64,000 nucleotides of DNA from Apostichopus japonicus. Taxonomy: Eukaryota; Echinodermata; Holothuroidea; Aspidochirotida; Stichopodidae. A program made the position numbers and the translations under genes. The stretch's first letter is position 1. Each line of letters starts with the position of its first letter. The notes below the pieces were generated by a model. It saw only the letters and a list, made by a program, of their open reading frames with translations. It was not told where the DNA came from and did no database searches. This document shows positions 23,706 to 36,740 of the stretch, piece after piece. The DNA lies in assembly GCF_037975245.1 (NCBI RefSeq), contig NC_092576.1, positions 36,422,611 to 36,486,610 on the forward strand, in the 5' to 3' direction.

Positions 23706-25450
23706 CAGGCGCGTATCCAGGATTTTCAAACTCGGATGGGCGCGAATTACTAGCTAAGCGGAGCGCCACCATCGGTTGGCGCGCAGCGTACAAGAAAATT
23801 TCTTGTTTTGATACCCCCCAGATCACCGGAAACGGCACTTCTCAGGCTTGAAATGACCAACCAGATGTACACTTTTTGCCTGAGAACCAAGTATTTCCTA
23901 ATAGTTTTTTCCCATCCATAACCTATTTGAAGATTGTCAACCCGGCACACATCATGTTCGACCTGATCGCATCTCTTGTGGGTCTTTGCTTTTGTAGGTG
24001 ATTCTACGTCGCGGCCCACAATACCCGTCAGCCCCACTTTTCAAGGTTTTAAGCCCCGTATTTGTTTAGAATTTGAAAATTCACATTTCTCGTGAATAAA
24101 CTCACTTGAAAACATACCCATAATGTTGTACAAAATGTCATCTATGGACAACCAATATAGAAAAACTTCCTTGAACCCCTAACAGACCGGTCAAAATTGC
24201 ACGAGTAGAGGGAAGTGTGATGCAGAATGTTGGTCAGAAATTTTCTAAAATTCCGACACAGTTAATTTATTGGTGTAGAAATATTGCAACCTCTTATAAC
24301 GGCTATTATAAAACTTGGTTGAAGGAAATGAAAAAATAGCAGATATTTCCGAAAACCGAACACTACACACATAGGCGTAGGAGGCGCGGCGGCAGTGGCG
24401 GAGCTAGGGGTATTGGTCAGGAGGGGCGAGAATGGTCTGTAGGGGCGCTTTCGACACTATCTAAGCGGAGCGCCACCACTGGTTGGCGCGTAGCGTAGAG
24501 AAATTTGTTGAGTAAAGATACTCCCTAGATCGCCGGAAATGACCCTTTCCGGGCCTGGCTAATTTGCAGATAAACGAAGAATAAGGTGTCATCGCCAAAT
24601 TACAGCAACAAAATGTGAGAAATGTCAATAAGTAGATGAGAGCGTAATAAAAAAGTCAATAATCACGAATAAGTAAAAAGTGGCAAAGAGCTGAAAAAGG
24701 TGCCAGCAGTCCATTTGAGTCCGTCAGGGGGGGGGGGGCATCCGCCCTCCTGACCGTATGGACGCTCCGCCACTGCGCGGCGGGGGTGCAGCCCCTAATT
24801 CGCCATTACTAATGTAAAAGAGAGTTTTGACATAATTGGACCTCCATGTTTTTTATACATCTACATGAGACATGTCGTTGTATACATTAGCATCCCGCGG
24901 TATACTGCGCAATTTGAACATACCGAACGGTACATGATGGCATGCGATGTAATAACCGATGCTTGCTTATATGATATTGACATTAACACGTTGAACGCGC
25001 GCTCTGCGCGCGAAAATTTTTGGTTATTTTTTCAGGCAAGTCGGACAGTTTTAAGGCTTTTCATCCTGGAACGCCATTTTCATGCTCACTGATATGATGT
25101 GATATCTGCTGTTTGCGTTACAAATTCGAACACGAGGGTAGCGAGGAATTTGCCAAGGGAGGGGCGAAGCCTGTAGGCAAATTATCTAAGCGTAGCGCCA
25201 CCATAGGTTGGCGCGAAGTGTACAAGAACATTTTGGCCGAAAATGCCTCCCAGATCGCTGGAAATGGCACTACCCAGGACCATTTGTTAGCGCGAAGCGT
25301 ACAAGCAAATTTTGGTCTCCCAGATCGCTGGAAATGACACTTCCCAGGCCTTGTAAGTTGCATCTAAGCACTTTTATTTTGAAATTACTTAGCGATATCA
25401 TTTAAAAAAATGCTGAATGGGGGGGGGGCGGGCGGTCGCCCCCATCCCAA
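23706..25450 (+). repeat. Cluster of GC-rich hairpin repeats
   Basis: At least three copies of one repeat occur at about 23754, 24462 and 25187, with a partial fourth at 25287. The core is taagcggagcgccacc, 3-5 nt, then ggttggcgcg, so gcgccacc and ggttggcgc can form a hairpin. The core is followed by agcgtacaagaaaattt and later by agatcgc.ggaaatg.c and ccagg. G-runs (about 24726, 25419) and 'gctccgccactgc' type ends accompany them. These are dispersed non-coding elements, and the open frames through them are artefacts. Family not recognised. Confidence 0.75.
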
Positions 25451-25679
25451 AATGCGTCATGTTCCCCGACGACACGGTCGAGTTCGAGACCAGCCACAGT
25501 TGGTTTCATAGCACAATTCTACACACGCGTTATGATAGACCATATTTAGTATATATATAGATCATTAGTGAGAGAGGAAAATGGAAACGTCAAAAAATGG
25601 AGTTGTCGGTGTAAGGGGTAGGGTGAGTCACACTTTTTCGAAATCATTGATCCGTCACTGGCTACCCTTCAGCGCTGTA

Positions 25680-25885
25680 ATGATGTCACTGTTCCTCTTT
25701 CTCTTCCCGGTGTCTTCGCGCTTTTCTTTCTCCCTTTTCTCTCTTTCTTCTTTTTCTTTTCCCTTCCTTCCTCTCCTCCTCTTCTTTTATCCCCTCTTTT
25801 TTCCTTTTTTCTTCTCTTTTTTTTCTCTCCTCTTTTTCTTACCCGGGGGGCGCGCGCCCCCAACGCCCCCCCCCCATGGATACGC
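25680..25885. repeat. Pyrimidine tract and C/G-rich end
   Basis: About 150 bp of almost pure C/T (ctttttctt-like) is followed by a short inverted ggggggcgcgcgccccc and a C-run. 'Tggatacgcacctg' at 25876 matches, in reverse, the gcgtatccagg at 23709, so this may be the inverted end of the same repeat class. Confidence 0.6.
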
Positions 25886-26023
25886 ACCTGTATATGACGT
25901 AACCGTTGTCACCCTGGCTCTAAACATAGTTCGTTGCCTCCACGGAGCTCAGTGGACGTTCAACTAATACATACGAGAGGGAAATCGCACAATTTGTAAA
26001 ACACGTAGTTTTTTTGGCTACAG

Positions 26024-26225
26024 TATTTTCAAACCCTAAGCTTGAAGTGATCTTGCAAGCAGGCATTGATAGTGCTTTGGATAAACGTCGGAACGCTTTC
26101 TCAAGTACAACATTGAAAACAGGGAAAAAAATTGTTACATGGAATGCAAGTTGTACACAAGAAATCACGGAAATGAGAAATGAAATCGAATCAATCGAGG
26201 ATTTCTGTATTACAGCAGTAAATTA
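26024..26225 (+). CDS. Possible orphan terminal exon, unknown protein
   Basis: A T-rich acceptor (tttttttggctacag) precedes a frame reading FSNPKLEVILQAGIDSALDK, RRNAFSSTTLKTGKKIVTWN, EITEMRNEIESIEDFCITAV and a stop at 26223-26225. Composition looks protein-like, and acidic/coiled near the end. No compatible upstream exon was found among the repeats before it, and no clear polyadenylation signal is close. It could be a relic exon or chance. Confidence 0.25.
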
Positions 26226-26554
26226 ACAAAATGTATTCAATGGAACAGGAAATAATACTCGTTGTGCTTCCTGTTATGTTAATGAGGAAATCATTGTTAG
26301 TTTCATTTATAATATTTGTAGGCCTAATTTATTTTATAATTCACTACTCAAACTTCTCATTAGAGACAAGCGTTAATGATAAAACTCCAGTTAGTATTTT
26401 AAAATAACAAATTATAATTTCATACATTTTGGCAGTGAGGATTAAAGAGTTGGTGGTGATGGTTTCTATATACAAAGTTGTATCCATTCTACAGAAACTA
26501 TCAGACGTTATATCAGACTCCAACCAGTTGAGTTATTTAATGAAATCACGTACC
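26226..26554. other. Intergenic, no gene seen
   Basis: Unique AT-rich sequence leading to the left boundary of copy A. Confidence 0.4.
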
Positions 26555-29500
26555 CTGATCGCAGTATAGTCCGTGGCAGTGTGTTATATACAGACTGCAC
26601 GGTGGTTCTATATCTACATTCAGCAAGGATTTTACTCCTTTTTGGAATTTGACGCAGTTACCCAGTAAAACTTGCCTTATCTTAGATGACTTCAATTTTA
26701 ATCAACTTACTATACGGATGTGACAACAATGTTTCTGGTTTACTGTGTACAGCTGTTCGTTCATGCCATGTATATCTCAAGCCTACAATGATTTCGGATA
26801 CTCATCTTTCCACATTTTTGCATATGTCACAACAATACTGTTTGAACATGTAGGCGCACTATAGTCTTTACAGATAAGTAACGACTAAATACTTTCTACA
26901 TTCTAGATGCTTTCTGCAATCACAGAAGATCTAAATGATAAATTTAAAAGTGCACTAAACAGTAAGCTGATATTTATACATTCACAACGTATATAAATAC
27001 AAGGTATGCACGAACAATAAATCAATAGGTTCTTGATGAGCCTAGTGCAAAGTTAAAAGATGAACTCTTACCTGTTTATAAATTAATTTAACCATTTCAT
27101 TTATCCTTTTGGCTCTCTATTTGAGATGATTGACAGCTTAGAGTGTCTTTATGAATGATATAAATGCTTTCAAACTTAGATGTTGTAAATAATTTTCTAA
27201 ATAAGAGGAACTTTTGGTAAATTTTCTCCAGGTAACAGACCCAACTTCTTCTCACACCTTTAACTTCTTTCACAAGATATTTCACAGACAAGCAATAACG
27301 TACGTTACTGTTAACACTTAAAGGGAGAATAATACACAGACTGGTAAATTAAATAGTGGATTCCTTGTAATAGAACCACACAATGGGAGGGGTGGCAGGT
27401 GTAGTGGACAACTAATACATGCCTCCCACGGAATTCTACATTTACCCTATATCAAACAAGGCAAATAATATATTGTAGTAGAGCCTGCCAGAGACCACAC
27501 ATGTAACAGGGTATCATCTTCATCACAGATAGGTCTATAATCTTCATTGAGTTCTGTGAACATATATAACTATGTAGGGATCAATGATAAAGTAATGCGG
27601 GAATGTAAAGGAATGAAGGATGGGTATATCATACGCAAAACTCACACTTATACGCAGATCTAGGGAGTATTTTAATGTGCATGTTTCGCATTGGTATTTC
27701 ACATAAATATAACAGGGTTTCTTACTGTCAATTCAACAGCTAAAGACATATGATATTTCATATTTAAGATGGACGGCTAGGATTCCATACATAATATTAT
27801 CATAGTAAATCCAATTGAGGTGATTCATTCGACATTTTACACATTGTTTAACTTACAAAGTGTAAAATAGAAAATGAAACCGACGCCATCCTGCAGTTTA
27901 CAAATGGTTTGAATTTTTCCGGCTAAGGAAATGACCGTGCAAGGAGTAGATCTAATAAATATAAAAAGATGTTTGAATTACCATTTATTGCATCCTTCCG
28001 CCAGTTCAACCGGTAGTGCATGTTTCAGAGTATTGAACTCACATTACGATGATTTTGTATACGTTATAGATATATCGCGTGAGTATTCAATAACTGTTTA
28101 AGGACAAACTCTGTTCCAGGTTTGCGCTCTTCACTAAACTATATGATGCATTATGATCTAGACTGTAGCATGACTTCAACTACCTGTGTGCTGAAAGCCA
28201 TAGAGATTATTATATACCACGGAACCGTTTTTTACTTTGGTTTATAAGAACATTGGATTATGCGAATGGAAGTGTACGTACAAACAAAGTTACTTATAAC
28301 TTCATGTATAGGCCCAGTCATAATTAAATATCAGCTCAATCCAATCAGCGCAACGTTGTGCATACTATATGTTTGCCTATATGTAGGCCATTGAATTAAG
28401 CTAGTTATAGTAGTACTTTATTTACCTCTCTATTGTTACAGAACAGTCTAGTCGGCTACAACTTATTTGGTTTTATTGTATAGTAATAACATTGCGTCAA
28501 AGTTGTTACGGCTTGTCCATTAGCTCAGACACATAACTATTTTTTTTTTCACAATTCGCCATAAGTAGGCCTATATCAATTGTTAGGAATGTTTGTGATA
28601 AAAAATAGCTACTTGCGATCTCAACTTTGAATGGGTGTCATTTTGTTCAAAAAATATTTATTTATCGTTACCTTATGGTGGTGTTGAAATTTTTTGTCAA
28701 TGAGGTTCCCTTTTGTCATTCTTAAGTTCAACCTCTTTCAAGCAGAGCGGCAGAGAGGGAACTATCTTGTAATTTTACTGCTGAGAGGGAGCAAATAATG
28801 AAGATACGACGTCGTATTTATAGTGGTTATGGACACTTCAATACTGTTTGAAAATAAATAAATTATATGTATTCTTAAATAGAACATAATCTGTGGAAGT
28901 AAAGCCCATTACAATGAGAAGGTAGAATGCATTTGAAGTCCACTTAGTACTGGTTCTTATCAATATTAGTATGCATGTGTTTGCCTAATATCCTGAGTGC
29001 ATAAGCTTTGTAAAATATCGTGAAGCATATAGCGTATATGCATGAAATAGTTACGTGATCTAACACTGTACTTACTAATCGGTACTTATACGTCTTTTCT
29101 AGGGTGTTGTCCGTTCACCCGAGTTCCGTGATTGCGCACTAGAGAAACCGTTGCTGAATAAGGAAGTGTTTGTCGAAAGTACTATTGTAGCCTATAGGCT
29201 AATGCTGTATGCATACATGTAACTTAACGGGTATTTACGAAAAGAATAGATAATTTAGTGGCAATAAAATGTTGTTTTACTCAATCTGTTGTACAACCAT
29301 ACAAGCTTGAACAGAAATTTGAAATTAGGGATGATAGTAAACTGGTTCCGCTGAAAAGTCTAGATGTCACATGTAAATATGCACACCGAGAAGTACCATC
29401 TTTGGTGGAGAACAATATTGAGCGGTTGTATGGCGAATAGAGATGCAAACACTGCTTTCATGAGCTTAAATGTTATGGCAACCATTTGTGCTCGAATAAT

Positions 29501-31079
29501 ATACTCATAGATAATGCTTTTGCAACAAATGCTTGATATTGTGTTCCCATAGAGCGATCTGCACCATTCACGTATTACTATTCCTATATTCCATAGACTC
29601 AAATATATTGTCAAACACAATTACTGTAAATTGTTTGCATTTTTAGGTTAAAAAACTACATACTCATAGCATGTTTGTAAATTAACAAACTTTTGAAGAT
29701 AATATGCAGAGATGGTAACACATACAACCCTCTAAACGTGTTCAATCAATTTTTGTAGTAATTCGAAGAATCATACCTAGGTTTAGGAATGTATTTGGGA
29801 TGGCATTTTCAACTGAGAGAGTAAAATACTTTACTTTTACATGTTACTATCGATGCTATCGTTGCAACCAGTCTAACTCCATCAAATAAAAAGGCACTAT
29901 TTAGGTATGCCCCTAGCACAAAAGTCAGGAGCTGTGAGGTAGACGTAATTTCAAACACTCTTACGGTCCACACCCTGACCCTCCACCTAAGAAATGCCGA
30001 ATAAAAAAAAAAAAAGGATTTCTGACAAACATTTCTGACCTTTAAAATCTTTAGGAAGAAACACCTAGTATCTGAAAGTGTTACATTTTTGGGGGGATTC
30101 ACTCCCAGGACCTTCCCCTCTTGCTGTTCTCTGCACTCCCACCCAATAAGCGTACCCTCGATCCGATCAGATGTAAAGCAAAGTGAACCTTCTGCTAATT
30201 CCAACACTCGACAACAGCCATGGCTAGCTGAATCAAGTTCAATGTACATATTATCGTAATGTTGTATCGGTACCAGTGTAATAGTGGTTCAAAATACTAT
30301 ATGTAAGTGCACACTCATTATGCTAAGATTAACATGTTATTTATCGAACTTGAAAGTAAAATCTTCAAATCCTACAATGCCATGCAGTAGCAACTAGTAG
30401 ATCATTATTAGGCCCCTAGCATAACGTTATTTCTACCTAGACAAATAAGGGGAATTCCGGGTAATTTGGGTTCTAGTTTTAGCAGTAGCAAAACTATCTT
30501 GCAACATGACCTTGGTATCATACTGGTGTATAATTTCTCTAATTAATGTAAATCTAATATAATGCAATAATTCGCTAAATGGTCGTCTACTGTCTAACTA
30601 TATCGTGGTACAGGTATTGGCCTAGCATAGTTGTTTATCACTATATGATTGGTGTGCAAGTTATACCTAAAATAAGCCACAGTGAACAGTTTTACTAGGA
30701 GTAATATGAGCAGTAAACATATGTTATGTATGGATTACTTAAACTTAAACCATTAGTGTTCCTATTGTTTCGCCAGTTTTGTATATTGGTATTATGAAGC
30801 GACTGGTGTTATCAAATTCATCAAATTTATCAAACTGACAAACTTTTTATATCGATACCCAATTGTGAACTTAGTGGCTTTTGAGCACAGGTGCTCCTAA
30901 GGTATGCGCACGGTATTTGTATAGAAAAGCAAAGATAACACGAGGTGTTCTTTGCGGTTTGAAGGCAATACAATTCGTGTGTCGATACTCATAAAATACG
31001 AGAAATTGTTCAAAACAGTGTTTGACCTCTTAATGCATGCAAAGGATATCATATCACCGACCGTATCTAATGCCAAAAG

Positions 31080-31375
31080 GGACAAACACTGTGTGGATCT
31101 TAGTCATTATGTGAATACATATTGCTGCCACATTATAGCAATAACAAGTCCTTACGTTGCGCTATTAGCACCGCCACATAATGAACGAGAACGTATTGTT
31201 ACACTGTCACATAATGACCGCCGAAACTGTACTTTACTGATCTTTTTTTTCATAAGTCTGTATGTGGCTTATCTATCGCCACATGTGAACTTTTGCTCCA
31301 CAAGTCCTTATGTGGTGATATATGCTACTGTACATAAGGACTTCATGTGATCCTTTTCCATCCGATGTGGCTATT
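31080..31375. repeat. Inverted-repeat cluster built on CTTATGTGGC (copy A)
   Basis: The words caagtccttatgtgg (31301), cataaggactt (31333), gtatgtggc and gccacat occur many times in both orientations and can fold on themselves. The equivalent block in copy B is 44410-44690. Confidence 0.6.
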
Positions 31376-33143
31376 CAATAATTACACCAGATAACATGTA
31401 ATTCTTTTACTAGACGTGGGCGTAACTAGTGTTAACATTACGTAGTCTGTACACTCGTTCGCAGAAGTAGCTGGCTAGAGTGTCAGTTAGAATGATTATA
31501 TTTATGATATAACCTAGTGTATTTCACTGAGAAATAATACAGGAAACAAATTTGTTGTATAGGCGCACCTAGGCCTATTGAAAACAGCATGGCTGGATCA
31601 AAATATACAATGGTGTTGTTATTGAATTGATGAAAAAGGAATTCTCTCTGGCCGACTTAAAGTAGGGTACATCTTTTTTCTAGAGCAATATATGGTTTCC
31701 CTTCTAGTGTGACCCACTATATTAAAAAAAAAAGAATCTCAATTGGATGAAAAATGTTGATTGTGAAGCCACCAATGCAAAATTGTAACCCTTAATTGTT
31801 TCTACCGCAATCGTGGTCGCGTAGATTTGTAAATAATTGCCATCCAATGTATAAAAATGGTTAACATTATTTCTAAAACACTTAAAAATTGTTACTGTTT
31901 ATTAGAAGGTTTTCCTTAGTATTTAAGCCATTGATTTCCGAGCGAACACTGACTAGGCCTAACTGTGGTACAACTGTTACCTTTTCTATAACTTATGTGT
32001 ATGTGCATTGACTATATAATATAGTACTTAATACATTTGGTCCTATGATGAAATGGAAAAGGCATTCTTTTTTCATTTCATTTCATTCCTCTAGTAATGG
32101 AAAACGGGGATAATCTGTGTTACCATTGTATGCTCCAACAGTACTTACCAACTGGATAAGTAGAATTCGCACTTATGTGAGGTTCTTTTGGAGCTGTAAT
32201 TACATTTATTTCTATAGCATGGGTACGGAGGGCATCAGATGTATACATTACAGAATAATATGATTTACTTAAATAGTTTTTAGATCTAAGATATATTACC
32301 TAACTCATAGGGGATTTACTGTAAAGGAAGATCTCATGAGACATGCAAGACTATTAATCCACCTCCAAGCAAAGAGAAAACTAATTATAAAAATAAAAAT
32401 AAAATACAGAACAATGGCATAAAACATGTTGAAGAGGGTTCAGACTGGAATTGTTGTAACTGTAAATGTGTATTTAAGAAACACTGGTGGGAGATGGGGG
32501 AGTGGAGCGATTGATTCTTCAAATTTGTTGACAATGATTGCTATCAAAGTAGCTCAATGAATTGTAGTGTTGCCAAATCTTCCGTCATACAGCCTTATTC
32601 AAACAAATAATGTTGTATTAAAAAGAGTGCAAAATTCCATTGTTCTTTGACTATAAATTTGCATAATAATGTCATTATTCCAAGGAAAGCAAATCCATTT
32701 AACATATGTCTAGCCCAGACATCTTTGTACAGACTCCCCTAAGCTGTCGACTAAACTCACTGAGCTCCTTTAAGCACATATACAACATTTTAAGACGACT
32801 ACATGATGATGGTTTCCCATTCATCTGATAAGAAGTGTTCAAAAGTTGACGGAGCAATACATTGTAATAAATACTTCAAGTTAACCTTTCTTTATTTCAT
32901 TTTATTAGTAGACTTTTTCAAAATATCTGTGCAATCAGGTACCTCAAGTAATGCAGCACAAAACTTTACTCACAAATCATATTTGTTATTTTGTTTGCAT
33001 CTCGTAACATTTGAAAGTATTTAGTTAACTCAACATAGGTGTGGGAATTTCTTCATTGACCGTTTCTTTTGCCAGGTAGTTTTAAGAAAAATCTGTGAAG
33101 TTGTGAACATTTTTTAATTTCTGATCTTGCTGTCTCATCAAAC

Positions 33144-33455
33144 TTATAATCATAATAATCAGGCATTTATATTTACGACGCTAAAGCGACCGCGAATGTG
33201 GGAGAAGCCGCAAGGGCTTATGGATTACAACTTTGACGTCGCTGGCTTCCAATTCAACATTTTAATTAACATTTGTAGTCTTTTTAATTTAGAAAGTCAT
33301 TTCAGATGGAACATCCGTTGATTGCTCTTAGATGAATAAACCACCTAACTATGACCCAGCCGGGGATCAAACTACGAACCTCCCGATTTTCAAGCCCCAT
33401 TGCTTCAAATAAGATCGCTTTTATCCACTGCACATGCATCCATATAAGCCATGAC
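33144..33455 (-). mobile_element. tRNA-derived SINE (copy A), short tail
   Basis: On the minus strand the head has an A-box-like tgcagtggataaaagcg and a B-box-like ggttcgtagtttgatcc about 50 nt further on, then ccggctgggtcata. This is the internal promoter layout of tRNA-derived SINEs. The body runs through gccctt.cggcttctccc and ends at a short attattatgattat tail (33144-33161 on + as taatcataataat). Confidence 0.7.
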
Positions 33456-33466
33456 GAGAATGCATA

Positions 33467-33877
33467 TAAAAATCACACCATGGTGTGCTTTGTTACACCC
33501 ATTTGCAGTTGCACTTGTGAATATTTCGAACGTGACTGCTTAGACTCATTCCTTGTCACTATTTTGTCACTGCTTTGGGATAGTGTGCGACACACTAAAA
33601 GAGTAGTTATTCTCCAGGACACATGTCCGACAACACAAACAATGTGCCAGTCTATTAGGATTCGCTCCAAAACAGACCTGTTCAGAGTCAACTACAAACA
33701 GGCTCCAGTCTTCTACTTTTACATTATGACCAAAGCTTTTCAACATTTTGATGTCATTTAGACGGGCCTTACACTCATTGTCCCTGCAATACTTCAAATT
33801 TGCATGCAGATGAATGCACAGTAAACGCCTCAGCAAAGACGGGTGGTCAATTTTAAGTTCTCGAAACAGAAGCCTGT
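33467..33877 (-). other. Copy-A-specific 411-bp insert with coding-like frame
   Basis: Copy B lacks this block (gaatgcata joins gacatttggcc directly). On the minus strand, after an acceptor-like ccaaatgtcacag, about 100 codons are open: LKIDHPSLLRRLLCIHLHAN, CRDNECKARLNDIKMLKSFG, VKVEDWSLFVVDSEQVCFGA, and so on, with six or more cysteines, ending at a stop near 33567. The composition is protein-like, but the family is not recognised and no target-site duplication is visible. Either copy A gained it or copy B lost it. Confidence 0.4.
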
Positions 33878-34501
33878 GACATTTGGCCAGAACACTGAAT
33901 AACTGATCCTGTAGTTTTTCCTATGCTGTGAGCAAACCATGACTCATTTCCAACTTGACCCCTTGTACAACTTTCTACCTTAACGGCAACACCCCCTCCC
34001 ATCCGGCCACACCCCATCAACATCCATCAAAGCTTGACCATTTTACAAGAGTTTCACTCGTTCTAGTTTTATTTATGAATTAAAATTAGCCAATTATGCA
34101 CAATGATAATGTAAAATAAGTGACTGCCTAATTTTCTGATATGCTATTCCTTGTATTCACAACCTTCGTTTGAAGGACACTGAACACAAGTTTGATAATT
34201 TTTGGAAAAATTGTATTATTCTTTGAAAAGAAGAATACCACAGTATTTCAATGATGTAAATGGGCTTGTAATAAAGGGTAATTACTGCCTAAATTAATCA
34301 AACGCGTCATAGTTTGCACATATATAAAAAGTTTCTCAGATTTATCAAAACTTCAAATTAGTATATCTTTGAAACTGAAACGTTTCGAAAAAAAAATCAA
34401 GAGATTTAAATGATATTATCAAAGACAACATGTGAACTCCATATGTGGCAAATTGGCAAGATTTCCATAGTAGTTTTGGACTCTGTTATATGTCACAGAA
34501 T

Positions 34502-34615
34502 GAAATTATCAATTAATCAATTAATTTTACTAAAGTAGATATGGATCCATGTAGACATGTTACATAGTGAAATTATCAATTAATCAATTAAGTTTACTAA
34601 ATTAGACATGGATCC
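34502..34615. repeat. 67-bp tandem duplication, copy A only
   Basis: gaaattatcaattaatcaat begins at 34502 and again at 34569, each followed by a taga.atggatcc. Copy B has one unit near 48523, so the duplication arose after the copies separated, or was lost in B. Confidence 0.8.
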
Positions 34616-35110
34616 GTCTACCATTCTTTTGTACCGTTTTAGATCGCCGCATGTGTAAGTAACCAAAGCACAAACACAATGTAGGAACATTTTAATTTAC
34701 CGTGTTACAAGTATGTGTACGTGATCGCGGAAAATGTTGATTGCTACAAACACGCAGAGCGTGATTAAAAATCATGTTTACGAAATTTGCTAACATTTTT
34801 TTTAATGTAAAGCCTTAAATTTACAACCAAAAAAGACCAGATTAATTAAGTACAAAATCAATCATATTTTTGTATATGCCTTCAAAACCATTTTCGTTGG
34901 TTCCGTCAATCTTAATGTATGATAAAAACTTGCTGATTTTGTTCCTTTCTTTCATATCCCAGACAAATCAACAATATAATTCCGTATTTAAAGTATACCA
35001 TGATACGCATTTATGTACAATAAAAGGTAGATTCATAAACATGTATAGAAATGATACAGTTTGCACCATCTATCACAAGAGGGAGACAGCAAACTGCCAA
35101 AATGTAACAT

Positions 35111-36550
35111 CAACCACTCGTTATTTTGAGATCTCACATGTTAGAAATTTACCCTTCCAAAAAGTAGAAAGTTAAATTATGAGAAAAAAAAATCGGTAAA
35201 ACCACTTTGTAGGGGAAAAGAAGGACTCTTCGTTTTGCTTTATTCATTGTTTTGCACATGTTATTGGAGATAGAAAGCACACTAGGGCATTCTGATGGTA
35301 GCCGTAGCCTTATTTGCTGATGGGAAACTATTTTGGGGAATTTAGATGTACATTAACTGTTAGGTTTGTTTTATTATTACTAATTTTAAATGCCAAAAAG
35401 GGACCTACTGGGGGCAGGGGGGCAAATAAGCAGAGTGGGTGGTCCGTTTACTTTTGGGGACCAAGCCATAATTAGTATGTTACGAAAGGCCTGGTATGTA
35501 ATTATATTCGCAGTGATTCCATATTCTCAGTTAAAACATTGAAGTACTTATATAGGGGTTAATACTGAAGCTGGTAGGCCTACATAAACCACATCTATAT
35601 ATGTAATAAACATAGTTATGAACCGTAGATTCACATTAGACTGCTGCACTATTCACGCAAATTGATTCTTAGGAATTCTCTACGTTTATTGTTATTCTAA
35701 AATAAAACTCGTGAAAATCAAAACAAACCTACGGTCAAGGCATTCACGACCGTGCAAATGCGTGATGAATAGTTAAGATAAACCAGTGTGTTATTTTCGA
35801 CAACAATGCGTGCGTATAGGAATATTGAGGTTGCACTCTACTGACTAACGGAATCAGAAGAAATTTTATGAACATTTCGCTAAAACAAACTGAAATGCGC
35901 ATACTGACCAGGCGTTGATTTTATCGTAGGCCTACTTTCATTTAGAAAGTGGACATCGCAGGGGACCCCCCTCCCCACCCCCATCCCGCAGACTACGGCC
36001 CTGTTACATTCCTTTCGACATTATTTACCTTGAGGAAGTGTGGCGTGATGATGTGGACCGCCTTATCACCTCTATTTACGATTTAGTAATGATAGAACGT
36101 TGAACATTCAAGCACAGAGTAATTGATGCGATACAACGTGGCAACATAACGTTTTGAAAATGTTATAATTTTATATTGTGTAAGAATAAATAAACCAGTA
36201 ACTGAAATGTTATTCTCAGACTCGAGAAAGTTATCATTTAGTGGAATTTTTTTTGTGTTTGTTATTCCATGGTTGTATGGGCTTCCGTACGTGGACGTAA
36301 GCATTCTATTTAAATTATCCCTTTCTGCGACAGCTTGACTCATAAGGATGTTAGGCTAATCCATTTCCCGACTTTAACATAAATGCAAATGCATCCTTCT
36401 TGTGTAAAGACTGCAAGTTTTATAAAACATGATTTTGATCGTTATGTAAAGAAATAACTTGTATCACATGAGGATCATTATATTTAAATACATGTAACTA
36501 ATCTACATGCAATCACTTTTAACTACTTCAAGTTTGCGTTTCCTATTACT
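35111..36550. other. Intergenic, no gene seen
   Basis: Single-copy sequence within the window. No supported coding segments. Confidence 0.4.
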
Positions 36551-36554
36551 TTTG

Positions 36555-36740
36555 AACCTTTACGCGTTCTACAAAGAACAACTTCGATCACATAAAACAT
36601 TGTTTCATTACGTCATAAATGTCAATGTTCATGTTTTTCAAGGTAAAGTGCAATTGTACACTTTCGGCGTTCTATAACGAACAACTTTGATCGAGCAACA
36701 ATTGTTGTTTTATTACGTCATAGGCCGATGCTTTTGTTTG
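36555..36740. repeat. Two-copy tandem repeat, 103-bp period
   Basis: gcgttctacaaagaacaact at 36564 recurs at 36667 as gcgttctataacgaacaact. Each copy is followed by ttgat/tcgatc and attacgtcata. Confidence 0.7.

Larger units (their letters stand above)
26555..35110 (+). repeat. Segmental duplication, copy A
   Basis: From ctgatcgcagtata (26555) to aaaatgtaacat (35110) this segment is collinear and in the same orientation as 39771-49057. In a 150-bp sample near the left end I count about six substitutions and one one-base gap between the copies. Frames open in one copy are broken in the other (for example around 29258 versus 42551, and 29809-30249 versus 43344-43670), so I see no conserved gene. 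Copy A alone holds a 411-bp insertion (33467-33877) and a 67-bp tandem duplication (34502-34615). There are no terminal inverted repeats, so it is probably not one transposon. Confidence 0.9.

Noticed and set aside
24865-25405. Open frames containing repeated 'ARSVQ.NFG' type words
   Set aside because: The similarity comes from the GC-rich dispersed repeat and not from a protein family.
25581-25967. Phenylalanine/serine-rich open frame
   Set aside because: It is the translation of a C/T-rich tract.
29809-30249. 146-codon minus-strand open frame in copy A
   Set aside because: The homologous stretch in copy B (43344-43670) is shifted and broken, so no shared coding constraint is visible.
26555-35110. 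Copy A as a single large DNA transposon
   Set aside because: Its ends are not inverted repeats of one another, no transposase is present, and no target duplication is visible.
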